DNA of 24,083 bases from an uncultured Lachnobacterium sp. (GCA_900550545.1 URSS01000040.1:1-24083), one strand, 5' to 3'; positions 1 to 7,068 are shown, counted from the first letter of the stretch. Numbers and translations: made by a program. The notes: generated from the letters alone by a model not told the origin.

Positions 1-19
1 GAGTAATTTTATCTTACAT

Positions 20-56
20 CAGTTTGGAGGTTTACACAAACTTTAGGATACTCCCG
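20..56. mobile_element. possible terminal end of an IS256-type element
   Basis: The stretch holds GGTTTACACAAACTTT followed by GGATACTCCC. Read on the minus strand it begins GGGAGTATCC and contains GTGTAAA, a layout resembling the ends of IS256-family elements (GTGTAAA close to the tip). No transposase is present because the window starts here, so this rests on memory of the family only. The rest of bases 1-109 holds no gene. A short GC-rich inverted repeat, TGCGCGC-AA-GCGCGCA, lies at about 64-80, without a T-tract, downstream of the regulator gene. Confidence 0.22.
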
Positions 57-109
57 CACACTTTTGCGCGCAAGCGCGCACCATTACAGAAAAATCTCAC
101 ACCATCGAT

Positions 110-1285
110 CTACTGCATAATCAGATTATGCAGCAGATAACTTCGAATCACAATTGCCATTTCTTCATTCGCTGTATTCTCCGGTAAATTAAGAAGCTGT
201 TCCGCTTTTCGAATTCGATAACGCACTGTATTGCTATGTTGGAATAATTCTTCTGATGTCTTGGCATAATCCCCATTATTTTTAATATATGAGATTACTG
301 TTTCTAATAAATTTACATCATGAGAAGCATCATATTTCTGTAATACGAAAATGCTGTCTTCCACTTCATGATACAGTATCGGATTATTTACAATCGACAT
401 GATATATTTATATACACCAATCCTTGAATATGCAATATTATTACATTCCATAAACTGACTTACAACATTTGCATTTTTTGCTTTTACAACGGATTCATTT
501 AGTCTCTCCAATGTCATTAGTTCATCACATATTCCAATGTAAAAAGATGTTGGCTGAAACCCTGTATTTATCAAAATGTCATATACATGATTCACAATTT
601 CCTGATAGCTTTCCGGCAAATTATCTTCCATATAAGAACAAATTAACACAACTCCATGGCCCATTTTCACAAAAGAATAATCATGAATCCTTGTATCCCG
701 GTACTGCCGATACATCAACCTGTCAAAATATGTGTGAATCTTAAGGTTATTCGATGTATCCCCAGACGATATACTTACTGCAATAATATTTGAATAAAAA
801 TTTGGATTAATCTCTAATGCTATTTTTTTAATTGTAGATGGCTGATGCTTTTCATTTATGATTGAATTTAGTTTCTCTTCTGCAACAACATACTGCGCGC
901 GCGTTTTCATAGATTCATTAATACAAATAATCAGATCCTCCATGAACTGATCGTAAAATGTAAGTAATGGAACATGATAAATTTTTGCCAGCTCAATAAT
1001 ATCCTGTGGCAGTTCCTTTTCCGGTGGGATTTTTATCGCAATTCCGGAAACTTGTTTTTGAATCAGTGTTTTTAATGTTCCATTGACTAATTCGGGGTCT
1101 TTATCTGCAAAAAAATAAGAAAGTAAAACAAAATAACCATATCCATAGCCGTCATACTCCATGCGACTGCTTTCATACTCCAATATTACAGTAGCATTCA
1201 CCAAATTACTCAGATATTTTTCGCCACAAATAATTTTAAAATCTTTAAATAAAGCTAATTCTAATATTTCACTAATTTGTATCAT
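110..1285 (-). CDS. PucR/CdaR-family transcriptional regulator
   Basis: This is a 391-residue DNA-binding regulator. The N-terminal ~115 residues resemble the PucR (purine catabolism regulator) domain, the middle resembles the degenerate GGDEF-like CdaR region, and the C-terminus carries an HTH_30 type helix-turn-helix (about residues 330-385, with NTVRYRIRKAEQLLNLP, typical of PucR/CdaR proteins). The start was placed at 1285 because GAGGGA lies just upstream; the longer frame to 1321 would run through a hairpin repeat and has no ribosome site. The family activates catabolic genes for purines, sugar acids or amino acids. No such genes are adjacent, so the target is unknown. A stand-alone gene; no clear promoter was found, and the upstream region holds two hairpins. 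Confidence 0.85.
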   Translation of the reverse strand: MIQISEILELALFKDFKIICGEKYLSNLVNATVILEYESSRMEYDGYGYGYFVLLSYFFADKDPELVNGTLKTLIQKQVSGIAIKIPPEKELPQDIIELAKIYHVPLLTFYDQFMEDLIICINESMKTRAQYVVAEEKLNSIINEKHQPSTIKKIALEINPNFYSNIIAVSISSGDTSNNLKIHTYFDRLMYRQYRDTRIHDYSFVKMGHGVVLICSYMEDNLPESYQEIVNHVYDILINTGFQPTSFYIGICDELMTLERLNESVVKAKNANVVSQFMECNNIAYSRIGVYKYIMSIVNNPILYHEVEDSIFVLQKYDASHDVNLLETVISYIKNNGDYAKTSEELFQHSNTVRYRIRKAEQLLNLPENTANEEMAIVIRSYLLHNLIMQ

Positions 1286-1310
1286 ACTATTCCCTCTTTC
1301 ATTGAACATC

Positions 1311-1376
1311 AGCCCATGCAAAATTTGCTTTCAGCAAATGGGCTGACGCTACATATTAAGTTTTCATAGAAAACTT
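1311..1376. repeat. two adjacent hairpin-forming inverted repeats
   Basis: The first inverted repeat has an outer stem AGCCCAT/ATGGGCT (1311-1317 with 1338-1344) and an inner stem ATTTGCT/AGCAAAT (1323-1329 with 1333-1339) around a 3-base loop, GAA on the minus strand. The second is a perfect 8-bp stem AAGTTTTC/GAAAACTT (1358-1365 with 1369-1376). Neither is followed by a convincing T-tract in either direction. They lie between the GNAT gene and the regulator and could be a small interspersed palindrome or transcript-end structures. Confidence 0.55.
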
Positions 1377-1424
1377 GACACTATCCCTAATGTATAATTA
1401 ATAACGTGCTGCAACTATCTGCCA

Positions 1425-1856
1425 TCACAAAACCAACTCAAACCCATAACAGCTCTTCTCAAATCCATATTTCTCATAAAATGCATGCGCTGCTTTTCTT
1501 TGCATACCCGAATCCAGGATAATCGCCTTACAGCCCCGCTCTTTCGCAAGTTCCTTCACATGGTCCACCATAAGCCTGCCATATCCCATTCCCCGATACT
1601 TTTCATCTGTGATAATACTGGCCAGATAGCAGGTCGAACCGGACATCCAGAATGTCGGGAAAAAACTGCCATGGCAGAATCCACAATAATTGCCATTTTC
1701 ATCACACAGGAAAAACGCAAAACTTTTATCATCCGCAAGAACCTCTTTATATACGCTTTTGACGATTTCTTTATCATAAACATTGTAATCCCACAATTTC
1801 TCAATAAAGGAAAATTCATATGCAAAATCCTGTTCTGTTGCCTGTTTTATCACCAT
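1425..1856 (-). CDS. GNAT-family N-acetyltransferase
   Basis: A 143-residue acetyl-CoA-dependent N-acetyltransferase of full single-domain length. Motif A is visible as YRGMGYGRLMVDH (the R/Q-x-x-G-x-G/A pyrophosphate loop, about residues 88-100), preceded by the beta-strand YLASIITDE and followed by the typical end AFYEKYGFEK. The acceptor cannot be told; small-molecule or antibiotic acetylation is possible. The start has a strong AGGAGGAAGC site at 1861-1870. Only about 30 bases separate the start from an intrinsic terminator hairpin, so the gene appears to be expressed by readthrough of an attenuator. The only upstream neighbour is an ATPase pseudogene. Confidence 0.88.
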   Translation of the reverse strand: MVIKQATEQDFAYEFSFIEKLWDYNVYDKEIVKSVYKEVLADDKSFAFFLCDENGNYCGFCHGSFFPTFWMSGSTCYLASIITDEKYRGMGYGRLMVDHVKELAKERGCKAIILDSGMQRKAAHAFYEKYGFEKSCYGFELVL

Positions 1857-1871
1857 AATCGCTTCCTCCTC

Positions 1872-1917
1872 TTAAACAACAAAAAGAAGGGCGTTGATAA
1901 TCTCTATCAACGCCCTT
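1872..1917 (-). terminator. intrinsic terminator in the GNAT leader (probable attenuator)
   Basis: A perfect 13-bp stem, AAGGGCGTTGATA paired with TATCAACGCCCTT (1887-1899 with 1905-1917), has a 5-base loop. On the minus strand it is followed by CTTTTTGTTGTTT. It ends about 16 bases before the GNAT ribosome site, leaving no room for a promoter between terminator and gene. Alternatively it was the terminator of the now-decayed ATPase gene. Confidence 0.8.
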
Positions 1918-1957
1918 GTTGGTTAACAAGAAGAATAGCACAACTCCACCTTCTTGT
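1915..1957 (-). promoter_or_regulatory. alternative hairpins upstream of the GNAT attenuator
   Basis: Two overlapping inverted repeats precede the terminator on the minus strand. One is an 8-bp ACAAGAAG/CTTCTTGT hairpin (1950-1957 with 1926-1933). The other is a 6-bp CTTGTT-AACC-AACAAG hairpin (1925-1930 with 1915-1920). They exclude each other, and the second also takes the outer 3 bp of the terminator stem. That suits an attenuator switch, but the competing stem is weak. No known riboswitch class was recognised. Short reading frames (ATG AGC CTA AGA GAG GGG TGA at about 2004-1984, or a GTG-started frame with many hydrophobic codons) cross the region. Confidence 0.4.
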
Positions 1958-2005
1958 AAATATAAACTTAAATATCTCCTGGATTTCACCCCTCTCTTAG
2001 GCTCA

Positions 2006-2262
2006 TTAAATAAATGCTACCATATAGAGCGGTAATGTAATGATTCCATCTTCATCCACACCGATATTTCCATCTGCAAATTTGTATCCATAAGAAATAT
2101 CTTTATGGTTCTTCATAAGTGCCTTTAAAGAATTTGCCCTTGTATTTCCACCTTTTACTTCAATAATATACGTTTTTCCAGTTTGTCTGGCGCCCTGTAC
2201 AACAAGACATTTTTTATATTAATCCAATTTTTTATTGAAGTAACCGCTTTTCTTTTTAACAT
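2006..2262 (-). pseudogene. remnant of a DUF4143-type AAA ATPase (frameshift plus internal deletion)
   Basis: Reading from ATG at 2262 gives MLKRKAVTSIKNWI, the usual N-terminus of ATP-binding proteins with a C-terminal DUF4143. The frame then slips within an A-rich run (about 2211-2218). The -1 frame gives KKCLVVQGARQTGKTYII, which contains the Walker A box GARQTGKT, and is immediately followed in frame by EVKGGNTRANSLKALMK and a tail ending LPLYMVAFI, characteristic of the far C-terminus of this family. Such proteins are normally about 400 residues; here the whole middle (Walker B, sensor regions, most of DUF4143) is missing and about 85 codons remain. It cannot be a working ATPase. Confidence 0.8.
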
Positions 2263-2371
2263 AATGCACCCCAAAATAATGAAATTCATTTCTATAATCG
2301 CACTTAATCAACATTTTAGAAAATAAAAATGTTTAGCTATCAACATTTTGGATTATTGTATCATCATCATA

Positions 2372-2400
2372 ATAATTTCTAATCAAGTATAATATGTCAA
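2372..2400 (-). promoter_or_regulatory. possible promoter of the ATPase remnant
   Basis: Minus-strand TTGACA (2395-2400) and AATTAT (2372-2377) are separated by 17 bases. The -35 is perfect and the -10 weak. Downstream the leader holds an 11-base direct repeat, ATCAACATTTT on the plus strand at 2307-2317 and 2339-2349. This promoter could also drive the GNAT leader through the remnant. Confidence 0.4.
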
Positions 2401-2429
2401 AATTACATTTGTAATATTCCGCACGTTTC

Positions 2430-3419
2430 TCAATCAATCAAATCATTCTGGAACCTCGACAAATGCTCATACGGCAAAATCAATCGTCCACGGAAAAGCC
2501 CGCACCCATCATTCATAAGGCTGTTGTTGACTGCCGCAAACATGTTGACATCGACTTTAGACAACTCCAGTTCCTGCAACAATTTGCAACGCTCGTAAGC
2601 CTCATCAAAATAAATGCATTCCCCTTGCGGAATCACATCATTCCGGCCTCTCGCATTCTCCTGCTTTTTCTCATAAAACAAATGATTGGCTGCACCAATC
2701 TCTGCGATATCGTCCATCTCCTTGGTACGAAGCTGCATTTCCATATAGCAACGCGCGCTGTTATCAAAAAATGTAATATGAAGTGAGCGATATGCATTTG
2801 TACTCTCGCCATCAATATAATCGCGGTAATATGGACGCACCGCGTCATCCAGCAGCGGGGAATTGCTCTGTTTTATCCCTCCCGTTGGCTCTGCCGTAAA
2901 TCCACGTTCTTCCAAAAACTCCGGCAATACGTTGGCAATCTGATATAAATGTCTGATTTCCTCTTTCTCACGGTCCTCTGCCTTTTCCAAATGACACCGC
3001 GGCATGGAAATTACAATGCGATAAGCAATCAAATCCCGGAAACAGTTCAGACGCTCCTTGAGCTCCGACACAGACGGATACGTTCCATTCTTGGCATAAT
3101 AATCGTATATGTATTCCACAATATAGCCGTTAAATTTTCCCTCCGCACGGATCAGCGACTTGATCCGCCCTTTAAATGTAAAAGAAAGATACGGGTATTC
3201 CTGTGCCATATATTTATAGAACTCACGTATCTTCTGCGACTGTGCCGTCAGGAAATCATTGTGCTCCAAAAGTTCCATAATCTGCAACAGGAAATTACAA
3301 TGCACGAGATCCACTTCATTATGTTCCTGCACCGCTGATATGCGCAAATCCTCCATATACTTTTTCAAAATGCGAAGAACCGTATCTCCTGAATATAAAT
3401 AATCATTTAATATAACCAT
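2430..3419 (-). CDS. single-domain RelA/SpoT-like (p)ppGpp synthetase
   Basis: A 329-residue protein with a RelA/SpoT nucleotidyltransferase core and no HD hydrolase, TGS or ACT domains. Core motifs are GRIKSLIRAEGK (84-95), RDLIAYRIVI (128-137, with the metal-binding Asp129), YRSLHITF (210-217, the Tyr of the G-loop) and MEMQLRTKEMDDIAE (226-240, with Glu227). The key acidic residues are therefore kept, and synthesis of (p)ppGpp or a related alarmone is plausible. It differs from small synthetases of the RelP/RelQ type by a ~80-residue N-terminal helical extension and a ~80-residue tail. The start at 3419 follows AGGGGA and lies 1 base after the stop of the phosphatase gene, which suggests translational coupling. 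A start at 3437 would lie inside that gene. Confidence 0.8.
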   Translation of the reverse strand: MVILNDYLYSGDTVLRILKKYMEDLRISAVQEHNEVDLVHCNFLLQIMELLEHNDFLTAQSQKIREFYKYMAQEYPYLSFTFKGRIKSLIRAEGKFNGYIVEYIYDYYAKNGTYPSVSELKERLNCFRDLIAYRIVISMPRCHLEKAEDREKEEIRHLYQIANVLPEFLEERGFTAEPTGGIKQSNSPLLDDAVRPYYRDYIDGESTNAYRSLHITFFDNSARCYMEMQLRTKEMDDIAEIGAANHLFYEKKQENARGRNDVIPQGECIYFDEAYERCKLLQELELSKVDVNMFAAVNNSLMNDGCGLFRGRLILPYEHLSRFQNDLID

Positions 3420-3420
3420 A

Positions 3421-3966
3421 TTATCCCCTGAACTCATACTTGCGAATCTCGCAATTTTTTATTCCAAATGCGGCAAATTCGTCATTTGTCATATCGTAAA
3501 AATAAGACTGCACCGCGCGTGATATGCCGTTGTGCGCAACAAGCAGGTACACTTTCTCATCTGCCTCTTCTTTTATATCATCCAATAAATTGTAAATTCG
3601 CTGACAAAGGCGTAGCATAGATTCTCCACCATCGTAATGATTTACAAAGCTCTTCTTCGCCTCGCGAAATTCTGCTCCGTCTCGTGGTGTTGATTCATAT
3701 TTGCCAAAATTCTGTTCCATCAGCCTTGGTTCCACCCGCGCCGGAATCCCGGTAATCTCCGACACATATCGCGCCGTATCCGCGGCCCTGCTCAATGGCG
3801 AATATAAAATTTCATCAATGTGTATCTGTTCGTCCAAAATTTTCTGTCCCAGTTCTCGCGCCTGCTGCCGCCCACTTTCTGTCAAACCGATATCCGTGGC
3901 TCCACAGATTTTATTTTCTACATTCCACACAGTCTGTCCGTGTCTCGCAAAATAAAAGTGTCCCAT
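3421..3966 (-). CDS. histidine phosphatase family protein (phosphoglycerate-mutase-like)
   Basis: A 181-residue enzyme of the histidine phosphatase superfamily. The phosphorylated-histidine motif FARHGQTVWN is at residues 6-15 (His9), the basic pocket is extended by LYSPLSRAADTA, and the second catalytic His lies in LLVAHNGISRAV near residue 150. Length fits the small cobalamin/alpha-ribazole or broad-specificity phosphatase branch; true glycolytic mutases are longer. The start at 3966 is preceded by CGGAG. The substrate cannot be deduced. The gene lies 23 bases after the secreted-protein gene and 1 base before the RelA/SpoT-like gene, so it probably shares their transcript. Confidence 0.85.
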   Translation of the reverse strand: MGHFYFARHGQTVWNVENKICGATDIGLTESGRQQARELGQKILDEQIHIDEILYSPLSRAADTARYVSEITGIPARVEPRLMEQNFGKYESTPRDGAEFREAKKSFVNHYDGGESMLRLCQRIYNLLDDIKEEADEKVYLLVAHNGISRAVQSYFYDMTNDEFAAFGIKNCEIRKYEFRG

Positions 3967-3989
3967 ATTTTTCTCCGTTATTGTATTGT

Positions 3990-5474
3990 TTACTTTTCTG
4001 GTAATGTACATATCTTTGGCACAAATTTCTGATTTGTGTTCCCATTGATATAATAGAAACAGAAATTTTCTATACTGCTATTATAATCTTCCGATGCGAT
4101 CACCTTTTGATCCGAAACAAGTGTGACATCATCAAAATAAATACTGCCCTTGTAGTCTCCATTTCCTTTTATCTCTACATTGACAACTACCTGTCCTTTT
4201 CCTTTCGGAGCACTTATTTTTTGCCCCTGATCATCATAATAATTTGTAATTGGCATCTCTACAGGAATGACATAATATTTATTTTGCTTTGTAACATTTT
4301 TACTGCTTTTATCAAAAGAGATACCTTCTTTGTTGTCTCCCCAGCCAGCATCCGTCTCCAAATCATTTCCTGTCCAAAATCGAACCTGCGGATAAACAGT
4401 AAAACTTCCATCATTCATAAGTTCTTCCGGAACATACATTTTCATGTTCAGCGAATATGATTTTCCAAAGGTTACATTCTTGTTTTGAATAAGAAAATAC
4501 ATATTGAGTTTACTGTTATCACCTTCCGGGTTCTTGCGAAAATCGACGTTTGTCTCCAGCACTTTGTTAGCAGGTGCTTGTTGGACAACCACTTTTACCT
4601 TTATCGTGCTTGCTTTCGTTTTAACTGTAATAGTTGCTTTTCCCTTATGCACCCCCTTAACAATTCCTTTTCCGGTCACAGTTGCAACCTTTGTATTGGA
4701 AGATTTATAAGTAATCTTAGCTTTTGGTGTCACCTTCGCCTTAATTGCCTTAGTTTCACCTTCTCTGATTGAAATAGACTTATTTTCTACTGTTAAATTT
4801 TCTTTTGGAAGCGAAACTACCTTTGCTTTTATCTGATGTTTATAATTTCCATTCACAGAATAAGTGCATGACCCCGCTTTCCCATTACTGTAATTTGCCG
4901 TTGCTATAACTTTATTATTTACAAGAAGTTCTACGTCATCAAAATAGATATTTCCTTCATAGGCTCTATCCCCTACAACGAAAACACCGCCGGAAAGCTC
5001 TCCACTTCCTTTTGGAAAAGGAATCTCTACAGTTCCCATTCGAAATGTATTCAATTTCATTTTCACATTAATTATGTAAAATCCATTTTTTTGTGTTACA
5101 CTTTTTGAATTTTTCTTAAAAGAATAGAGATTTTTACTCCCCGCGCAACCTAAATATTTTTGATTGTTTTTTCCTGTAAAAACATTAATACTCGGGTTAA
5201 TCGCAATATCCCCCTTTTCCATATACTCTTCCGGTACATAGATCTTCATATTAAGTCCATAGGATTTTCCAAAGGTAACATTATCTTTTATAACCATATC
5301 CCTAAGACTGACGCTACTATTATCTCCACCATCCGGATAATCAATAAACTTAACCTTTGTTGCTAAAACTTTGTTATCTTTTGTTGCCTGTACAGGTACT
5401 GTTTGTACTGCTATGGTACTTACCACCATTACCAATGTAAGCAGAAAACTTGTCAGTTTCTTTGAAATCTTCAT
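3990..5474 (-). CDS. secreted protein with two homologous beta-rich repeats around a Big_2 domain
   Basis: A 494-residue exported protein. A signal peptide (residues 1-30, cleavage likely after VQA) is followed by repeat 1 (about 35-223), a bacterial Ig-like Big_2 domain (about 227-298, with YKSSNTKVATV and GKATITV), and repeat 2 (about 303-494). The repeats share an NVTFGKSY-x-LNMK-x-YVPEE block (65-83 and 333-351) and a Y-x-G-x-IYFDDV block (172-181 and 441-450). The FDDV ending resembles jelly-roll carbohydrate-binding modules, so glycan binding is possible. No catalytic motif, LPXTG or S-layer domain is seen. The strong AACGGAGG site and the 39-base gap to the lipoprotein gene suggest one operon. 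Confidence 0.8.
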   Translation of the reverse strand: MKISKKLTSFLLTLVMVVSTIAVQTVPVQATKDNKVLATKVKFIDYPDGGDNSSVSLRDMVIKDNVTFGKSYGLNMKIYVPEEYMEKGDIAINPSINVFTGKNNQKYLGCAGSKNLYSFKKNSKSVTQKNGFYIINVKMKLNTFRMGTVEIPFPKGSGELSGGVFVVGDRAYEGNIYFDDVELLVNNKVIATANYSNGKAGSCTYSVNGNYKHQIKAKVVSLPKENLTVENKSISIREGETKAIKAKVTPKAKITYKSSNTKVATVTGKGIVKGVHKGKATITVKTKASTIKVKVVVQQAPANKVLETNVDFRKNPEGDNSKLNMYFLIQNKNVTFGKSYSLNMKMYVPEELMNDGSFTVYPQVRFWTGNDLETDAGWGDNKEGISFDKSSKNVTKQNKYYVIPVEMPITNYYDDQGQKISAPKGKGQVVVNVEIKGNGDYKGSIYFDDVTLVSDQKVIASEDYNSSIENFCFYYINGNTNQKFVPKICTLPEK

Positions 5475-5513
5475 TATATATCTACCTCCGTTATTACCCT
5501 TATCACATTATGC

Positions 5514-5879
5514 TTATTTTCCGTCCGCAAAGACACTCTCATCAAATGGAATGAGCTTTACGGTATCTCTAAAGTTCTGGATTTCTTTCTCCTTGTCGTT
5601 TCCCCAATTGCCATATAAACTATATTGAATTTCATATGTTTCATCGTCATTTGCTGTCTCCACAGCTCTACTTCTAAAGCCTTTGATCACCCGTGTATTT
5701 GATTCTTCCGGCTTTTTTACTTCCTGCGCCTGTGACTCGGTTTCTGCCTGTACCGTTTCTGTTGGCTCATCTTTTGTTACCTGCTCCGTTGCCGTCTCTG
5801 GCTTGGCACTCTCTTTCGTTCCACATGCTGTCAAAGCCAACATAGATAATATTAATAAAAGCACTGCTTTCTTTTTCAT
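5514..5879 (-). CDS. small putative lipoprotein
   Basis: A 121-residue protein with a lipoprotein signal peptide: a basic start, a hydrophobic core and the lipobox LTAC (Cys19). A Glu/Thr-rich linker (about 22-60) leads to a ~60-residue C-terminal part that I do not recognise, containing YEIQYSLYGNWGNDKEKE. It is first gene after a near-consensus promoter (5913-5941), with the secreted Big_2 protein next in line, so the two may form a surface pair. Confidence 0.75.
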   Translation of the reverse strand: MKKKAVLLLILSMLALTACGTKESAKPETATEQVTKDEPTETVQAETESQAQEVKKPEESNTRVIKGFRSRAVETANDDETYEIQYSLYGNWGNDKEKEIQNFRDTVKLIPFDESVFADGK

Positions 5880-5912
5880 AACTGCTCTCCCTTATATGAA
5901 TCTATTTCTTTC

Positions 5913-5941
5913 ATTTTACCGCCACCCCTCTACGGTGTCAA
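5913..5941 (-). promoter_or_regulatory. sigma-A type promoter of the lipoprotein operon
   Basis: Minus-strand TTGACA (5936-5941), 17-base spacer, TAAAAT (5913-5918), 33 bases before the lipoprotein start. No other promoter is evident down to the RelA/SpoT-like gene. Confidence 0.8.
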
Positions 5942-5960
5942 CGAACGCTTCCAGACCAAC

Positions 5961-5995
5961 AAAAAAAGGACCAACTGTCCGAAAACAATTGGTCC
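5961..5995 (-). terminator. terminator of the rpsF-ssb-rpsR operon
   Basis: An 11-bp stem GGACCAATTGT/ACAGTTGGTCC (one G-U pair) with a 6-base loop, followed on the minus strand by TTTTTTT. It lies 15 bases after the rpsR stop. Confidence 0.92.
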
Positions 5996-6009
5996 GCATT
6001 TCATACGAT

Positions 6010-6267
6010 TTATTCGCAAACGTATGGCATCATAGCCAAATGACGTGCTCTCTTGATAGCAACTGTAAGAGCTCTCTGGTGCTTTGCACAGTTTCCTGTG
6101 ATACGACGAGGAAGAATCTTTCCTCTCTCAGAGATGTATCTCTTTAACTTGTTGGTATCTTTATAATCGATGACATTGTCCTTGCCACAGAATACACAAA
6201 CTTTTTTTCTTCTGCGCATTGGTCTTCTCTTCATAGAAGAACCTTCAGCTGTCTTATTGTAAGCCAT
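6010..6267 (-). CDS. rpsR: 30S ribosomal protein S18
   Basis: An 85-residue S18 of usual length, which binds the platform of the 30S subunit as a partner of S6. The C-terminal core (KLKRYISERGKILPRR, then HQRALTVAIKRARHLAMMP) is unmistakable. It is the zinc-type (C+) form, with Cys24-x2-Cys27, Cys60 and His63 as probable ligands. The GGAGG site is 8 bases before the ATG, and the gene lies 18 bases after ssb in the classic rpsF-ssb-rpsR order. Confidence 0.97.
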   Translation of the reverse strand: MAYNKTAEGSSMKRRPMRRRKKVCVFCGKDNVIDYKDTNKLKRYISERGKILPRRITGNCAKHQRALTVAIKRARHLAMMPYVCE

Positions 6268-6285
6268 GTTCTTTACCTCCTGATT

Positions 6286-6726
6286 TTAATTAAACGGTAA
6301 CTCTTCATCAATTCCTTCCGGAATATTCATGAAGCCATCTCCGGCAGCTCCACTTGGTGACGGAGCAGATGGTGTACTGTTGAAGTCTCCACCGCCACTT
6401 GCATTCTTGCTCTCTGCAAACTCAACGTTCTCAGCTACAACGTCTGTTGTATATACACGCTGTCCATCTTTGTTTGTATAACTGCCTGTCTGGATACGGC
6501 CTTCCAAAACAAATTTTGTTCCTTTACGACCGAATCTCTCCAAAAACTCAGCTGTTTTGCCAAAGGCAACACAGTTAATGAAATCCGCTGACTGCTCGTC
6601 ATTGTCACGACGGAAACGACGATCAACTGCAAGCGAAAATCTTGCGATAGCAGTCGAACTCTCCCCCTGTGAGTAACGGATTTCTGCGTCTCTGGTCAAT
6701 CTACCCATAAGAATAACTTTATTCAT
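6286..6726 (-). CDS. ssb: single-stranded DNA-binding protein
   Basis: A 146-residue SSB with one OB fold (residues 1-105; MNKVILMGRLTRDAEIRY start, DFINCVAFGKTAEF), a Gly/Ser/Pro-rich linker and an acidic tip EELPFN matching the conserved tail that recruits repair and replication proteins. It coats single-stranded DNA in replication, recombination and repair. It sits between rpsF (21 bases) and rpsR (18 bases), as in most Firmicutes. Confidence 0.97.
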   Translation of the reverse strand: MNKVILMGRLTRDAEIRYSQGESSTAIARFSLAVDRRFRRDNDEQSADFINCVAFGKTAEFLERFGRKGTKFVLEGRIQTGSYTNKDGQRVYTTDVVAENVEFAESKNASGGGDFNSTPSAPSPSGAAGDGFMNIPEGIDEELPFN

Positions 6727-6747
6727 ACGATCTCCTACTTTCTTATA

Positions 6748-7038
6748 TTACGCCTCGTCTTTTCTAACGCATAAGAAACGAAGAACATTGTCCATAATAC
6801 GAACATCCTGCTCGATATGAGCCGGAACATCAGATGCTGCATCGAACTGAATGAAATAGTAGAAAGCTTCGCTCATCTTCTGAACGTCGTAAGCTAACTT
6901 CTTCTTACCCCATTCTTCAACTTCTGTAACAGTACCGCCTGCACGAGTGATGTACTCTTTTGCCTTCTCAACGGTTGCTGTTCTCGCATCATCTTCGATC
7001 TTTGCACTAACAACGAGTGCTAATTCATACTTGTTCAT
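6748..7038 (-). CDS. rpsF: 30S ribosomal protein S6
   Basis: A 96-residue S6 (MNKYELALVVSAK start; EVEEWGKKKLAYDVQKM and FYYFIQFDA blocks), which dimerises with S18 on the 30S platform. First gene of the operon, with an AAAGGAGGT site and a 5' leader of about 75 bases carrying a hairpin. The S6:S18 complex often represses its own mRNA, but I do not see the CCG bulge motif expected for that RNA. Confidence 0.97.
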   Translation of the reverse strand: MNKYELALVVSAKIEDDARTATVEKAKEYITRAGGTVTEVEEWGKKKLAYDVQKMSEAFYYFIQFDAASDVPAHIEQDVRIMDNVLRFLCVRKDEA

Positions 7039-7068
7039 CGAAAATTTTACCTCCTTTTGGTCTCTGGC

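Noticed and set aside
1485..2000. 171-codon open frame on the plus strand opposite the GNAT gene
   Set aside because: It is antisense to a clear GNAT gene, crosses a terminator hairpin, and has no ribosome site or family resemblance.
1961..2040. Known riboswitch (T-box, SAM, guanidine, preQ1) in the GNAT leader
   Set aside because: No T-box sequence or other conserved riboswitch core was found; only hairpins and short frames are visible.
2281..2370. Start of a CRISPR-like or iteron array from repeated ATCAACATTTT
   Set aside because: Only two copies, 32 bases apart, in AT-rich DNA, with no third repeat and no cas or replication gene nearby.
5683..6147. 154-codon plus-strand frame covering the lipoprotein promoter and rpsR
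   Set aside because: It runs antisense over a strong promoter, a terminator and the rpsR gene; no coding signs.
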